DNA of 64,000 nt from an uncultured Cyclobacteriaceae bacterium (GTDB taxonomy: Bacteria > Bacteroidota > Bacteroidia > Cytophagales > Cyclobacteriaceae): positions 1-64,000 of the forward strand of contig CANLOE010000017.1 of the NCBI GenBank assembly GCA_947492745.1. Direction: 5' to 3'. The notes below the pieces were generated by a model that was given only the letters and a program-made list of their open reading frames with translations, had not been told where the DNA came from and did no database searches. Position 1 is the first letter of the stretch; each line of letters starts with the position of its first letter. Shown here in pieces: positions 19,131-29,161 of the stretch. A program made the translations under genes and the position numbers.

Positions 19131-20903
19131 TTATCTTACTCGTTCTTTTTGTATCGGCCTATGGTGTTGAGCGTATTCACTGGGAATCACACCGAACTCT
19201 TTTTTAAAGCACTTGGAAAAGTAAGAAGCTGTATTGAAACCTGTCATATACATGATCTCTTTCACCGACAAATCGCCCCTCTCCAATAGCTGAACGGCAT
19301 GTTGCAAACGGATATTCCGCACAAACCCACTGGAAGAAAGGCCTGTCAGTTCTTTTAATTTCAAATAGAGGTTACTTCGGCTCAGTCCCATTTCCTCCAC
19401 CATCATTTCTACATTGAATTCGGTATTCATCATATTCTTTTCTACGACAGCAGTTGCTTTCTTCAAGAATGGATTGTCCTCCTCTACCTTGCCTGCGCCG
19501 TTATTTATCTGCGGGGCACAGTCGTCATGATCTTGGTTTACTTTTTCCTTGATGATATTGGACAGTTTACTTTGTAATAGATCCATATCGAAGGGTTTTC
19601 TGATATATTCGTCCGCTCCTATTGCCAATCCTTGTTGCTCATGTCGTTTCGAGTACTCACTGGTAAGTATTACCAGTGGGATATGACTTGTCGCTGGATT
19701 TTTCTTCAGCTCACGGCATAACTTCATCCCTTCTGTTTCCGGCATGACCAGATCGGTAAGGATAATACTGGGCATCAGTTTTTTAGCCATTTCCAACCCT
19801 TTGCATCCATTTTCAGCCTCATGTATTACATATTCTTCTCCTAGCGCCTGCTTAATGAACAATCTTATATCAGCATTTCCTTCTACAGCCAGTAATATCG
19901 GAAGTTTCACCTTGCCTTCTTCCTTCTCATTGAGTGTTCTGGACAACATCTCATTTTTCTGAGAGTAGGTAATGCTCGGCCTCGTATAGGTAGGTAAGGG
20001 TGCCTGTTTTCTTGAGTAACCTTCTTTGCCCTTGGGAATGATGACCGAAAACTCAGTACCGATACCCAAACGGTTCATCACGTAAAAATAACCATTGTGA
20101 AGGCGGACCATAGCCCCCACCTGATTCCACTTGTCGTGGTCATTAGCGGTGACTACATTCGGATGGTTTTCATCTGCATAATTCGTGTAAGAATGTTGAA
20201 GGATGCTTCTGGTCTCTTCCTCATTTAGGTATACATCGAGATAGGTAATCGTGATGTTCAATACATCGCCTGTACCTAGTTCCAGTTGCACCAGGGGTTG
20301 TAATTCCTGCGCAACACACTCCTGGATTCCTATTGTTACTTTTTCTTGGGAAGATGCGGGTTTCCAGGTAAGAATACGCTGAATGACCCTCTCTATAATG
20401 ATAGGGTCGCACCATATGTCCTTTGTTTTGGGAAGAGTACCGGACTGGCATATGTCCAGTTGTGTATTGAACTTTGAATGCTGAAGGTGTACCAGTGTCT
20501 CTTCCATCAGCTCTCTCAGGTCTTTTTTGCGGATGGTCAACTCTATAAAATCCGTATCGGGCTTTTGCGGCTCTATCAGTCTATCGATGACGCGAAGTGA
20601 CTCATCCATTTTTTGATATACCCTTGAACAAAGATCTTTTCCTATCTCTATATCGAAAGTAAAACCACCCTCTCTCAACTCCTCTATATGCGACCGAACA
20701 GACTGTAAGGGGCCATGTAGTTTTTTCGAAAGCTCATGACACAATTGTTGTTTTTCACTTTCAAGCTCTGCTCTTTTCTCTTTTTCCAACTGTTGTCTCA
20801 GAAGTTGATAAGCACGTTTTTGATGCTTGGATAAAAGATTTCTACCCAATAGTATGCCAACAATAAGCCCAAAAAAAATCGCAATTGATAAATAGACTAT
20901 CAT
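19131..20903 (-). CDS. Short HTCS-like regulator: degenerate kinase, receiver and AraC domain, no sensor
   Basis: 590 residues. One N-terminal membrane span (about 3-22), then a coiled region and a kinase-like part (about 45-290), a receiver (about 335-455) and an AraC-type DNA-binding domain (about 490-585; TASYFSKCFKKEFGVIPSEYA). The usual beta-propeller sensor of HTCS proteins is missing. The kinase part is abnormal: the expected S-H-E-x-R-T-P-L box reads LSKKLHGPL (58-66), with the only H-E pair (56-57) nine residues before the proline instead of five, and no clear N-box or DxGxG loop is seen. In the receiver D384 is present but the acidic pair reads E341-G342. It is the third gene of GH3-GH2-regulator, 12 bases behind the GH2. 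It probably regulates the sulfatase/GH side of the locus without being an active kinase. Confidence 0.8.
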   Translation of the reverse strand: MIVYLSIAIFFGLIVGILLGRNLLSKHQKRAYQLLRQQLEKEKRAELESEKQQLCHELSKKLHGPLQSVRSHIEELREGGFTFDIEIGKDLCSRVYQKMDESLRVIDRLIEPQKPDTDFIELTIRKKDLRELMEETLVHLQHSKFNTQLDICQSGTLPKTKDIWCDPIIIERVIQRILTWKPASSQEKVTIGIQECVAQELQPLVQLELGTGDVLNITITYLDVYLNEEETRSILQHSYTNYADENHPNVVTANDHDKWNQVGAMVRLHNGYFYVMNRLGIGTEFSVIIPKGKEGYSRKQAPLPTYTRPSITYSQKNEMLSRTLNEKEEGKVKLPILLAVEGNADIRLFIKQALGEEYVIHEAENGCKGLEMAKKLMPSIILTDLVMPETEGMKLCRELKKNPATSHIPLVILTSEYSKRHEQQGLAIGADEYIRKPFDMDLLQSKLSNIIKEKVNQDHDDCAPQINNGAGKVEEDNPFLKKATAVVEKNMMNTEFNVEMMVEEMGLSRSNLYLKLKELTGLSSSGFVRNIRLQHAVQLLERGDLSVKEIMYMTGFNTASYFSKCFKKEFGVIPSEYAQHHRPIQKERVR

Positions 20904-20915
20904 ACTCTTAAATTT

Positions 20916-23804
20916 TTAATTTGGTTGTAGATATTGTTTAGGTAAAGATTCACTGATTTCGAATCCATTTATAATCGTATTCTGTTGTATATCGGTATTG
21001 GTAAAATGAAGGGTAATGGGAGTTTTGCCCGCTGCGAAAAAACGGTAATCGACCTTATTGGCCGTTCGATTACCGAGCCTATTGCCAGTACTATAAGTAA
21101 GCCCTTGCTTTATGACTATACGCTCTTCATTACCGCTGCTGAGCGCTATGGAAAAGTCATCGGACTCTGCTTCCGGTGCTTCCATGGAATGATGGTAGGA
21201 GCTGAAGGTATACCAGCCCTTTTTCAGGCCTGTAATTTTTAGTAGCACCCCTTCCCTACCTGCTACACCATCTACGCTGACATAGGATAGATTAGCGGAC
21301 ATACCCCATCCGTCCATCCAGATAAGGTCTCCTTTCTTACTGAACAGTTCGAACTCGACATTTTCAAATTCCGAAAAGCTCATCGTGGGCTTCATGGACC
21401 AAGGCTGCCAACCGAATTGAGTCAGGTTCTCTTCGTCCCCGCCAATATCTACCTTTATTTTTTTCAGATCGTATATCGGTCTTGCTTCAGCCAGAACCCG
21501 GTCCTTTTCGTAGGGAAGGGTCTCAATGGTAGCGACCCCTGACCTGACTCCTTTCAAAGAGGCCGTGACCGTGATTTTTCCGGCAACTGCCTCAGACGAT
21601 AATAAACAGGAAGCTACCCCTTTGTAGGCCTTGTTCGGGTTCGCACCCAAAGCTGCACCTCCAATGATACGCCCAGGTCCTTTTACCGAGAACTTGACAA
21701 GGCTGGTATCTTGGGAAAGTAGGTTACCCTTTTTATCCTGAATATAGGCCTTGACAACCTTTATCGATGACCCATCTGCGTATAAGGGCCGCTTATCCGA
21801 TTCGATAATCAGCTGTATCTGTGATTTCTCACCCCCAGTGGTCAATGTGTGTTCAGCTACTACCTCTCCCCGTTGCAAGCCTTTGGCCATGATAGTACCC
21901 TCAGACCATTCAAAATCAAAAGTAAATCCGGGATGGTCGATGTAGCGCCGGTCGGGAAAATCATCGGGCCTTTGGCGCGCTACACGATTTCCATTGTGGA
22001 ACAGTTCGACTTCCTCACAGTTACTGAACACTTTCAGCTTTCCCTTTTCGACAACATCCGTATCGACAATGCGCACCATAGGTTCGGGCAGTAACTCGGA
22101 TCTGTACCAGTAGTACACCGAGTTGGGTTCGCGAAACCAGGAAAAAATCCTTCTTGGGTATTGCCCCCTGTTCGGCTTAAAAGACTGGTAATCATGTGCC
22201 GTCCATACAGCGACACCGATATGATTTGCCGAAGCTTTGGCTTTAGACACTTCGAACTGATTTCGGAGGGCATCTGCCGAGCTACCATGTTCACATAAAA
22301 ACACAAATTCATTGGGATTCAGGTCCATGTTCTGATAGTCCATGGGAGCATAGATATCAACAGGTCCGGCATTACGGGGGCCTGTCCATGGACTCCCATT
22401 AGAGGCGGTCATCCGTGTCGGGTCTTCTTCCTTGCAGGCATAATGCAGGGAGGGCACTGGACCTCTGTGGTTGATTCCGGCTCCCCAGAAAAGTATGGAC
22501 GGATGGTTACGGTGATTTCTGATCATCCTTCGAGCACTCTCTTCCAAGTTCGACATCCATGTACTGTTACCAATACCTATCCACGTCGGCGGCTCTTCGT
22601 AAATCAATAGGCCCAGTTCATCACAGGCTCGGACAAAAGCATCATCATGAGGATAATGTGCCAGCCTAACGACATTGAATCCAGCCTCCTTTAGTTGCAG
22701 GGCATCTTTCCAATGGAGGGAATTCGGTACGGCATCCCCAATCAAAGGGTAGGCCTGATGGCGATTGGCCCCGATGAGCTCGACCTGTTTTCCATTGATC
22801 AGCAGACCTTTATCCCTGACAAAATCGAGTTTCCTGATACCTAATGGGTTTTCCAGACAATCCAGTACCTCCCCTTCGCTCCGAAGCATGGTATTGACGC
22901 GATAGAGGTATGGAGTATCCGGAGACCATAGATGAAGGTTTTCCAAAATACCCATGGTCTGAAAAATAGTTCTTTCCTCTCCGGGAGGTATATCTACCGG
23001 GGTCTCCGCATGAGCCACCACTACTCCCGAGTCATCTATTATACGGGTCAGTATATTGCCGGTTTTTTTTCTCTGCCCATCGTTTCTTAAGGAGGTCCTT
23101 ACCTGTACAGTGGCATTATGTGGTGTTATGGAAGGTGTAGTGATGAACACTCCTGCTTGCTTCTTTTCCCAAGGAAATGTGATGTGTAAGGGGTCGGTCA
23201 CGACAAGGTATACATCACGGTATAGACCACTGAACTTTATATAATCATAACGGTCACCATCTGGGGGTATGTTGCTGTTCAATCGGTTATCTGCACTGAT
23301 AAGTAGGGTATTGCTCTGACCATCTCGTAAGATAAAGTCCGTAATATCAAAATGGAAAGGTGTATATCCGCTAATGGAATGTTCTCCTACGTGCTGTCCA
23401 TTGACCCATAGATTGGTGACTTGATGCACCCCTTCGAACTGTAAGAAAACACGATGGTTCTTAGGGATATCTATGGTCATCTTCTTCTGATACCAGCCCA
23501 CATAGCGCTGGAAGGATTCCTGTCTCTCGGTATCCAAGCCGGTAATGTCCAGTGGAGCGAGCTCCAGAGTGTGGGGAATGGATACTTCCTGCCATTGCAC
23601 TCCTTGCTGGCGAAGCTGGGTAGAACTACCTTGATTTTTTTCCAGATAAAAGCTCCACCCTTGATTCAGGGCTATCTTTTGTCGATGGGTCTTTGGAAAA
23701 CCATAGGGTAACTCTTGTCCTTTGGCACCTGGCTGTAACCATAGCAACAGGCAGAGCATAGGACCGAGAAGTATATATTTATGGCGCGTTTTCACTCTAG
23801 TCAT
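20916..23804 (-). CDS. GH2-family glycosidase with Asn at the acid/base position
   Basis: 962 residues with a signal peptide (cleavage near AKGQ). Sugar-binding domain (about 35-205), Ig-like domain (about 210-320), TIM barrel (about 330-600), then GH2 C-terminal Ig-like domains and a beta-sandwich end (about 830-962) of the malectin/CBM type. The candidate nucleophile is E505 in VFLCEHGSS. The site that is N-E in active GH2 enzymes (WxxGNE) reads WGAGINHRG, so N445 replaces the acid/base glutamate. It may be inactive, use another acid, or act on an unusual (for example sulfated) leaving group. Three bases behind the GH3 gene, so the two are coupled. Confidence 0.85.
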   Translation of the reverse strand: MTRVKTRHKYILLGPMLCLLLWLQPGAKGQELPYGFPKTHRQKIALNQGWSFYLEKNQGSSTQLRQQGVQWQEVSIPHTLELAPLDITGLDTERQESFQRYVGWYQKKMTIDIPKNHRVFLQFEGVHQVTNLWVNGQHVGEHSISGYTPFHFDITDFILRDGQSNTLLISADNRLNSNIPPDGDRYDYIKFSGLYRDVYLVVTDPLHITFPWEKKQAGVFITTPSITPHNATVQVRTSLRNDGQRKKTGNILTRIIDDSGVVVAHAETPVDIPPGEERTIFQTMGILENLHLWSPDTPYLYRVNTMLRSEGEVLDCLENPLGIRKLDFVRDKGLLINGKQVELIGANRHQAYPLIGDAVPNSLHWKDALQLKEAGFNVVRLAHYPHDDAFVRACDELGLLIYEEPPTWIGIGNSTWMSNLEESARRMIRNHRNHPSILFWGAGINHRGPVPSLHYACKEEDPTRMTASNGSPWTGPRNAGPVDIYAPMDYQNMDLNPNEFVFLCEHGSSADALRNQFEVSKAKASANHIGVAVWTAHDYQSFKPNRGQYPRRIFSWFREPNSVYYWYRSELLPEPMVRIVDTDVVEKGKLKVFSNCEEVELFHNGNRVARQRPDDFPDRRYIDHPGFTFDFEWSEGTIMAKGLQRGEVVAEHTLTTGGEKSQIQLIIESDKRPLYADGSSIKVVKAYIQDKKGNLLSQDTSLVKFSVKGPGRIIGGAALGANPNKAYKGVASCLLSSEAVAGKITVTASLKGVRSGVATIETLPYEKDRVLAEARPIYDLKKIKVDIGGDEENLTQFGWQPWSMKPTMSFSEFENVEFELFSKKGDLIWMDGWGMSANLSYVSVDGVAGREGVLLKITGLKKGWYTFSSYHHSMEAPEAESDDFSIALSSGNEERIVIKQGLTYSTGNRLGNRTANKVDYRFFAAGKTPITLHFTNTDIQQNTIINGFEISESLPKQYLQPN

Positions 23805-23807
23805 CTA

Positions 23808-26030
23808 CTATTTTCGTGTTCTTTTTAGTTTGAAATATTTTTCGGCGTTCACCATGGTCGAAATAGGCTTGGCAGCACCTAGCTCATCCGCTCTTTCTGT
23901 CGGTACCGCTGCACCTATCGAAACTTTGTAATCACCCTTTCTCAATATTTTTTTTCCTTCATCATCAAATTGGACAAAATCATCCACATCCAACTCCATG
24001 GTGATGGTCCTGACTTGTTCCGGAGACAGTGCCACTCTTTTGAAATCGCGGAGCGCGTACATAGCGTCCTCTGTACCGGCCAGTGGTGAGGATATATATA
24101 ACTGCACCACCTCTTCTCCCGGAAGTTCACCTTTGTTCTTGAGGTCGAACTGCACTACCAGACGGTCTTTGTTGGGCTTGACATGCAAATTACTATAATC
24201 GAATGTGGTGTAAGAAAGGCCAAAACCGAAGGGGAACTGCGGGTCAGATTTCATGTATTTATAGGTTCTGCCTTTCATGGCATAGTCTTCAAAGGGAGGC
24301 AGCTGATCGGTCGAGTAGGGAAAAGTTATCGGCAGCTTCCCCGAAGGGTTACGATCTCCAAAAATGATATCGGCCACGGCATTTCCCCCTTCTTCTCCGG
24401 GATACCAGACAAAGAGTATGGCATCGACCAAGGGTTCTATCTCAGGTAGGGCAATAGGACTTCCACCCGTAAGTACCAATATAACGGGAGTATCGCTATC
24501 CGTTATTTTTTTGATGTATTCTACCTGATTTTCGGGCAGTTTTATACTTTTTATCCGATCTCCTTTTTCCTGCGAAGCGAGAGATTCTCCTTCCTCACCT
24601 TCCAATAGCCCCGAGATGCCCATCACAGCGATGATGGCTTCGGACTGTTTCGCCTCTCCGGTAGACCAGTCTATGGGATTGACATTTTCTCGATAGGCCA
24701 AAGTGCCTTGTTTGTAATTGATACTTGTGCCGATACTGACCTTGGAGACGATACCATCCAGAATAGTTGCGGTTTGGCTACTGACTCCATAATAGTTTCC
24801 TAGAAGCACTTCCTCACTGGTCGCATGAGGTCCCAATACATATAGTGAGCGTATATCTTTTGCCAGAGGAAGGATGCCCTTACTGTTCTTGAGCATAACG
24901 ACCGACTTGACCGCTGCTTCTCTTGCCAGCTGACGATGTTTTTCCGAGTCTACTACCAGAGGATCTATAGAGGTATAAGGATTGTTCTTCCCATTGTCAA
25001 ACAGTCCCAGTCGAAACCGGGTCATATAAAGTTGTTTTAGGGAAGTGTCCAATTGGGCTTCGCTCGTCAGTTTCTGATCGATGGCCTTCTTCAGAGCGCG
25101 GAAGGTAGTGCCACAGTTGAGGTTCAAACCACTGTTCAGGGCCATCGCGGCCGATGCTTCGGGGCTTGAGGTTACTTTATGAAACTGATGAAAATCTTTG
25201 ACGGCACCACAATCCGAGACTACATAGCCATCAAACCCCCATTGTTGACGCAAGATATCCTGTAGAAAAAGGGGACTTCCGCTGGCCGGTTCTCCAAATA
25301 CCCGATTATAGGCTCCCATGACCCCTTCAACTTGGGCTTCGCTCACTAGCGCCTCAAAAGCGGGAAGGTATGTCTCATAAAGGTCTTTTTTGGATACGGA
25401 TACATCAAACTCATGCCGAAGTTCTTCCGGTCCCGAATGAATCAGGTAATGTTTGGCGCAGGCGGCGGCCTTTAGGTACTTGGGGTCACTCCCTTGCAGC
25501 CCCTTAACAAAATTAACACCCATCCTAGCCGTGAGATAAGGGTCCTCACCATAGGTTTCCTGCCCCCTTCCCCAGCGGGGATCCCGAAAGATGTTGACAT
25601 TGGGGGTCCAGAAAGTAAGTCCTGCATATTTACCTCGGTTGCCTATAGCCTGTGAGGCATTGAACTTGGCCCTAGCCTCATCCGAGATAGCCCGGGCCAC
25701 CGAATGGATCAGCTGTTCATCAAAGCTTGCCGCAAGCCCTATGGTCTGTGGAAATACGGTGGCCCTTCCATTACGGGCAACACCGTGCAGTGACTCATTC
25801 CACCAGTTGTATTCCGGAACGGCCAATCGAGGAACAGCAGTGCTATAGTCCATGGTCTGGGATATCTTTTCTTCCAAGGTCATGGCGCTTACCAATGCCG
25901 ATGCTCTCTTCTCAAAAGACAGGGATTCATCATACCATGGAAAGGAACTCCGGGACTGAGCTATTGCCCCTGATGCGAAGAATACAAAGAGGACTACTGT
26001 CAGTAGACCGATGTTATTGATTTTTATCAT
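23808..26030 (-). CDS. GH3-family beta-glycosidase
   Basis: 740 residues, signal peptide 1-24 (GAIAQ). N-terminal (beta/alpha)8 domain with the nucleophile D273 in GYVVSDCGAV, the substrate-binding KHY (about 193-195), the middle alpha/beta sandwich domain (about 370-590) with LEGEEGES, and a C-terminal fibronectin-III-like domain (about 640-710). This is the standard three-domain GH3 beta-glucosidase/xylosidase plan. In a galactan locus an exo-beta-galactosidase or related activity is possible, but the sequence does not decide it. First gene of the GH3-GH2-regulator operon. Confidence 0.9.
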   Translation of the reverse strand: MIKINNIGLLTVVLFVFFASGAIAQSRSSFPWYDESLSFEKRASALVSAMTLEEKISQTMDYSTAVPRLAVPEYNWWNESLHGVARNGRATVFPQTIGLAASFDEQLIHSVARAISDEARAKFNASQAIGNRGKYAGLTFWTPNVNIFRDPRWGRGQETYGEDPYLTARMGVNFVKGLQGSDPKYLKAAACAKHYLIHSGPEELRHEFDVSVSKKDLYETYLPAFEALVSEAQVEGVMGAYNRVFGEPASGSPLFLQDILRQQWGFDGYVVSDCGAVKDFHQFHKVTSSPEASAAMALNSGLNLNCGTTFRALKKAIDQKLTSEAQLDTSLKQLYMTRFRLGLFDNGKNNPYTSIDPLVVDSEKHRQLAREAAVKSVVMLKNSKGILPLAKDIRSLYVLGPHATSEEVLLGNYYGVSSQTATILDGIVSKVSIGTSINYKQGTLAYRENVNPIDWSTGEAKQSEAIIAVMGISGLLEGEEGESLASQEKGDRIKSIKLPENQVEYIKKITDSDTPVILVLTGGSPIALPEIEPLVDAILFVWYPGEEGGNAVADIIFGDRNPSGKLPITFPYSTDQLPPFEDYAMKGRTYKYMKSDPQFPFGFGLSYTTFDYSNLHVKPNKDRLVVQFDLKNKGELPGEEVVQLYISSPLAGTEDAMYALRDFKRVALSPEQVRTITMELDVDDFVQFDDEGKKILRKGDYKVSIGAAVPTERADELGAAKPISTMVNAEKYFKLKRTRK

Positions 26031-26723
26031 AGTGTGTTTCTATAGAATCATTCAATCATTTTAGGAAACCAGTAATACTCCCGGCTACTCCGGTAATCAA
26101 TCTCTCGTGAAAATCAGATTACATCTGCTTCGTACGTCACCTTAGCGCCTTAAACGAACAGCCCTTGAATAAGTACAAGATTACCTAGCCTGGAAAAACC
26201 AAATTACCGTACCAGCTATTGTGCTTTACTGATGACAGGAAGTTGAAAATAAGGTAAATTACTTGGAGGATAGGGGGTGAATTTACCGTAAAAATGGGGT
26301 ATAATTAAAATCAACCCTTAATAAGAAGGCAATGGAGGTCATCTGCACGGTCGTTCCGCAAGATGTGTGCTCAAGGCAATCCTTCCTGTAATAGTACCGG
26401 CCCTTACACTCATTACTAAAGTACAAGCCACCCACTTGTTGCTCATGGATATCGTTCGCTTTACATCGTAATTTCACAAATTTATAACAGATATGAATCA
26501 CTTCGTAAACAAGCATTTGACATAGATTCCGTACATTGCGCGGATAGTCTATCGGACAAAATCGCTTTCAGTACCGAAAGGCTACTTCGAGGGGCAAAAC
26601 CATATTTACGAGGGTGGTATTTCTAAGGGTAATCTGGAGATAAAAGCTTGTATTTACCTTAATGAGCATTGAAGACCTAATATAAACCCTGATCGTGCAT
26701 TGAAAAACCTACTGCGGATCTAA
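26031..26723. other. Intergenic region, nothing firm
   Basis: About 690 bases upstream of the GH3 operon. No supported gene. The last 35 bases before the palindromic element (26688-26720, ACCCTGATCGTGCATTG and following) are the same border sequence seen at 970-1003 and 45150-45180, the left end of a repeat of family C type. Confidence 0.45.
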
Positions 26724-26882
26724 TACAAATTTGGGTTTCAAATGTCGTATAAGATTCCGCTGGTCATTTTGTTTCAATCAAGGCGAGAACCGCAGGAATA
26801 GCAGCGCTATCCCGAGGATTGTCAACGCAGAGTGAAGCAAAATGAACAGGAAGATAGGCGATATTTGAAAGCTAAGTTTGTA
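26724..26882 (-). mobile_element. Palindromic MITE-like element, family A copy 4 (inverted)
   Basis: 159-bp copy in inverse orientation to the others, with ends TACAAATTTGGG and CTAAGTTTGTA and a TAA duplication on both flanks (26721-26723 and 26883-26885). Confidence 0.85.
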
Positions 26883-26975
26883 TAAGGCAGTTTTTTCTCA
26901 GTAATCGATAGGACAGTACACCTGTGGTTCAGTGTACACCTCGCGAACAAGTCCAAAATTTGTGGTACGATCGGT

Positions 26976-28556
26976 CTAATGCATCGAGTTTGTCAAAATA
27001 GCTGTAGGACTCGCTAAAGGGTTGGTTTTGACCATTTTTTCCAACCTGTCCCGCAGTCTCTCTACTACTTTCGGATACTGTGCTGCTACATTTTTTTGCT
27101 CCTTAGGATCCTTGGAAAGGTGGTACAATTGATCTTGGTCGGACATACCCGTTTCCATGGACTTGTTTTCCATAAAAGTGGGTGCATCGGGATTTGCCGG
27201 GATATACTTCCACTCTTTATCGCGAATAGCCTTGCCAAACATGGACTCTTCTATAATGTAGTCTTTGCCCTTATTCGATTTACCCAATAGGGTACTCAAC
27301 ATATCCTGACTATCCCCATGTATCTGTGTAACAGTATCCTTCATCAAAACAGCAAAGGACCTGACAAAATCTACTTGAGATAGTAATGCACCGCTCTCAC
27401 CCGGTGCAATATGCCCGGGCCAGTATGCGATGGTGGGAACTCTCGTACCCGCCTCGAAGGCACTGTATTTCCCTCCCCTGAAATGTCCTGAGGGTCGATG
27501 CTCCCCTAGTAGTTCCTTGGCTCTATCGGCATAGCCATCATCCAGTACAGGACCATTATCACTAGTAAAGATGACCAAGGTATTTTCTTTGAGGCCTTTC
27601 TTTTCCAGAAAGTGCATTACCTGTCCTACGGTCCAGTCCATCTGTGCTATGGCATCTCCTCTTGACCCCATACTACTTTTCCCCTTGAAATCGGCATGGG
27701 GCATACGTGGGACATGGATATCATGAAAAGAGAAGAAAAGGAAAAAAGGATTCTCTTTTTGTTTCCCCATAAAGGTCATTGCTTTCTCCAGTAGTACTGC
27801 ACTAAAGTCTTCATCCACCCAGTGCGCCTTGGTGCCTCCGGACATGAATCCGATGCGGCTGATACCATTGATGATGGTATTGCTATGTTGTTCATCCGCG
27901 GCAACTTTGAGTAGTTCGGGATGTGCTGAACCTAAGGGCAGGTTGCCCACTGGGGTTTCGTAGTCCACCTGTATCGGATCGGCGGTGTCCAGACCGACAA
28001 CCTTTTGATTTTCCATATAAACGCAGGGTACCCTGTCCCCCGTAGCTGGTAGCAAAAAAGAATAATCAAAGCCTATTTCAGAAGGGCCGGGACTTACCCG
28101 AGTATTCCAATCTATGGCTCCATCTCCCAAACCCAAGTGCCATTTCCCTACAACGGCAGTTGCATAACCATTCTTTTGTGCCATAGAGGGCAAGGTTTCT
28201 TTTTCCGTATCGATAATCAGTGGAGCGTCACCGGGGAGAATGGCCGCATTGTTGCGAAACGCATAGCTACCCGTCAGTAAGGAATAACGGGATGGGGTAC
28301 AGGTGGCCGAAGTACAATGTGCATCGGTAAACCGTAGGCCCTGTCGGGCCAATGAGTCCACATGAGGAGTATTTACCCCTTTAGCTCCGTAACAGCCTAT
28401 GTCGCCATAACCAAGGTCATCTACGTAAAAAAGGATAATATTGGGCTTTGAACCTTCGGACTCTTCCTCTACTGTATTCTTACCGTTGTTACAAGAGGCA
28501 ATGAAGAGCAGTAGGAAAATAATGGAAGAATGGCTACACCAGCACTTATTGAGCAT
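26976..28556 (-). CDS. S1-family arylsulfatase-like lipoprotein
   Basis: 526 residues, lipoprotein signal peptide with Cys22 (LFIASC). Active-site elements: DD at 46-47 (VDDLGYGD), formylglycine motif C86-T-P-S-R-90 followed by YSLLTG, GKWHLGLG near 137 and TSDNGPV near 320. The block HYPA-like GTRVPTIAYWPGHI near 363 is usual for arylsulfatase A-like enzymes. It stands alone between repeat elements, 6 kb away from the other two sulfatases and close to the 3' end of the HTCS gene. Target sulfate not assigned. Confidence 0.88.
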   Translation of the reverse strand: MLNKCWCSHSSIIFLLLFIASCNNGKNTVEEESEGSKPNIILFYVDDLGYGDIGCYGAKGVNTPHVDSLARQGLRFTDAHCTSATCTPSRYSLLTGSYAFRNNAAILPGDAPLIIDTEKETLPSMAQKNGYATAVVGKWHLGLGDGAIDWNTRVSPGPSEIGFDYSFLLPATGDRVPCVYMENQKVVGLDTADPIQVDYETPVGNLPLGSAHPELLKVAADEQHSNTIINGISRIGFMSGGTKAHWVDEDFSAVLLEKAMTFMGKQKENPFFLFFSFHDIHVPRMPHADFKGKSSMGSRGDAIAQMDWTVGQVMHFLEKKGLKENTLVIFTSDNGPVLDDGYADRAKELLGEHRPSGHFRGGKYSAFEAGTRVPTIAYWPGHIAPGESGALLSQVDFVRSFAVLMKDTVTQIHGDSQDMLSTLLGKSNKGKDYIIEESMFGKAIRDKEWKYIPANPDAPTFMENKSMETGMSDQDQLYHLSKDPKEQKNVAAQYPKVVERLRDRLEKMVKTNPLASPTAILTNSMH

Positions 28557-28762
28557 CGTAATTTATCATTTTGTGAATTAAATCGCATTATACAATAAAT
28601 ACGATAATTAAACTCCTTTTATACGAAAATTTTATGATGCGGACGGACAAAGCAGTACAGCGGTATCTCTTCGGTTCAGGGAGTGCTGCGACCTGTGTAC
28701 ATTGAACTCAAGCTCAATTAAGCAAAAGCAAGTTTCATTTATAGTTCCAAAACGTTCTCTTA

Positions 28763-29156
28763 GAGACTGTTTTGAAGATGTTATTTTAGAATTTATTATC
28801 ACTTATTTTTTTTGGATAGGACCGAGCGTTAAACCCAAATTGATCGATAGAAATCGTGATGAGCGTATCAATAGCAAAATACCGGCCATTTGGATTCGTT
28901 CGGCATAGCACCGCTATGGTGAATGAAGACCGGTGGGCAAAGCTTCCGGTAGGAAGCTATTTATGCGTGGAATAGGTTCTCTATTGATCATTTTGGGTTA
29001 AAATAATGCCCCGAGGGCATTATCAGTGAAGGGGCCGCTCTGCCGCGTGAGCCATTGACAAAGATAGCATGTCGCGCTAGCTAGCGGAAATTTCCACGAA
29101 ATCAGGTACCAAAAGAAGTACATAAGAAAGAAAAAGATACAGTTTAAAACAGTCTC
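28763..29156 (+). mobile_element. TIR element (family G), 394 bp, with TTA duplication
   Basis: Ends GAGACTGTTTTGAA and TTTAAAACAGTCTC are inverted repeats, and TTA lies on both sides (28760-28762 and 29157-29159). Inside, a second pair of inverted ends (AACCCAAATTGATC at about 28841 and GATCATTTTGGGTT at about 28987) encloses the hairpin-type repeat with centre CATAGCACCGCTATG. No transposase. The right end stands 5 bases from the HTCS stop codon. Confidence 0.75.
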
Positions 29157-29161
29157 TTAGA

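Noticed and set aside
26283-26516. Minus-strand ORF of 77 codons upstream of the GH3 operon
   Set aside because: No domain, no neighbours in operon spacing and no start signal; chance is the simplest explanation.
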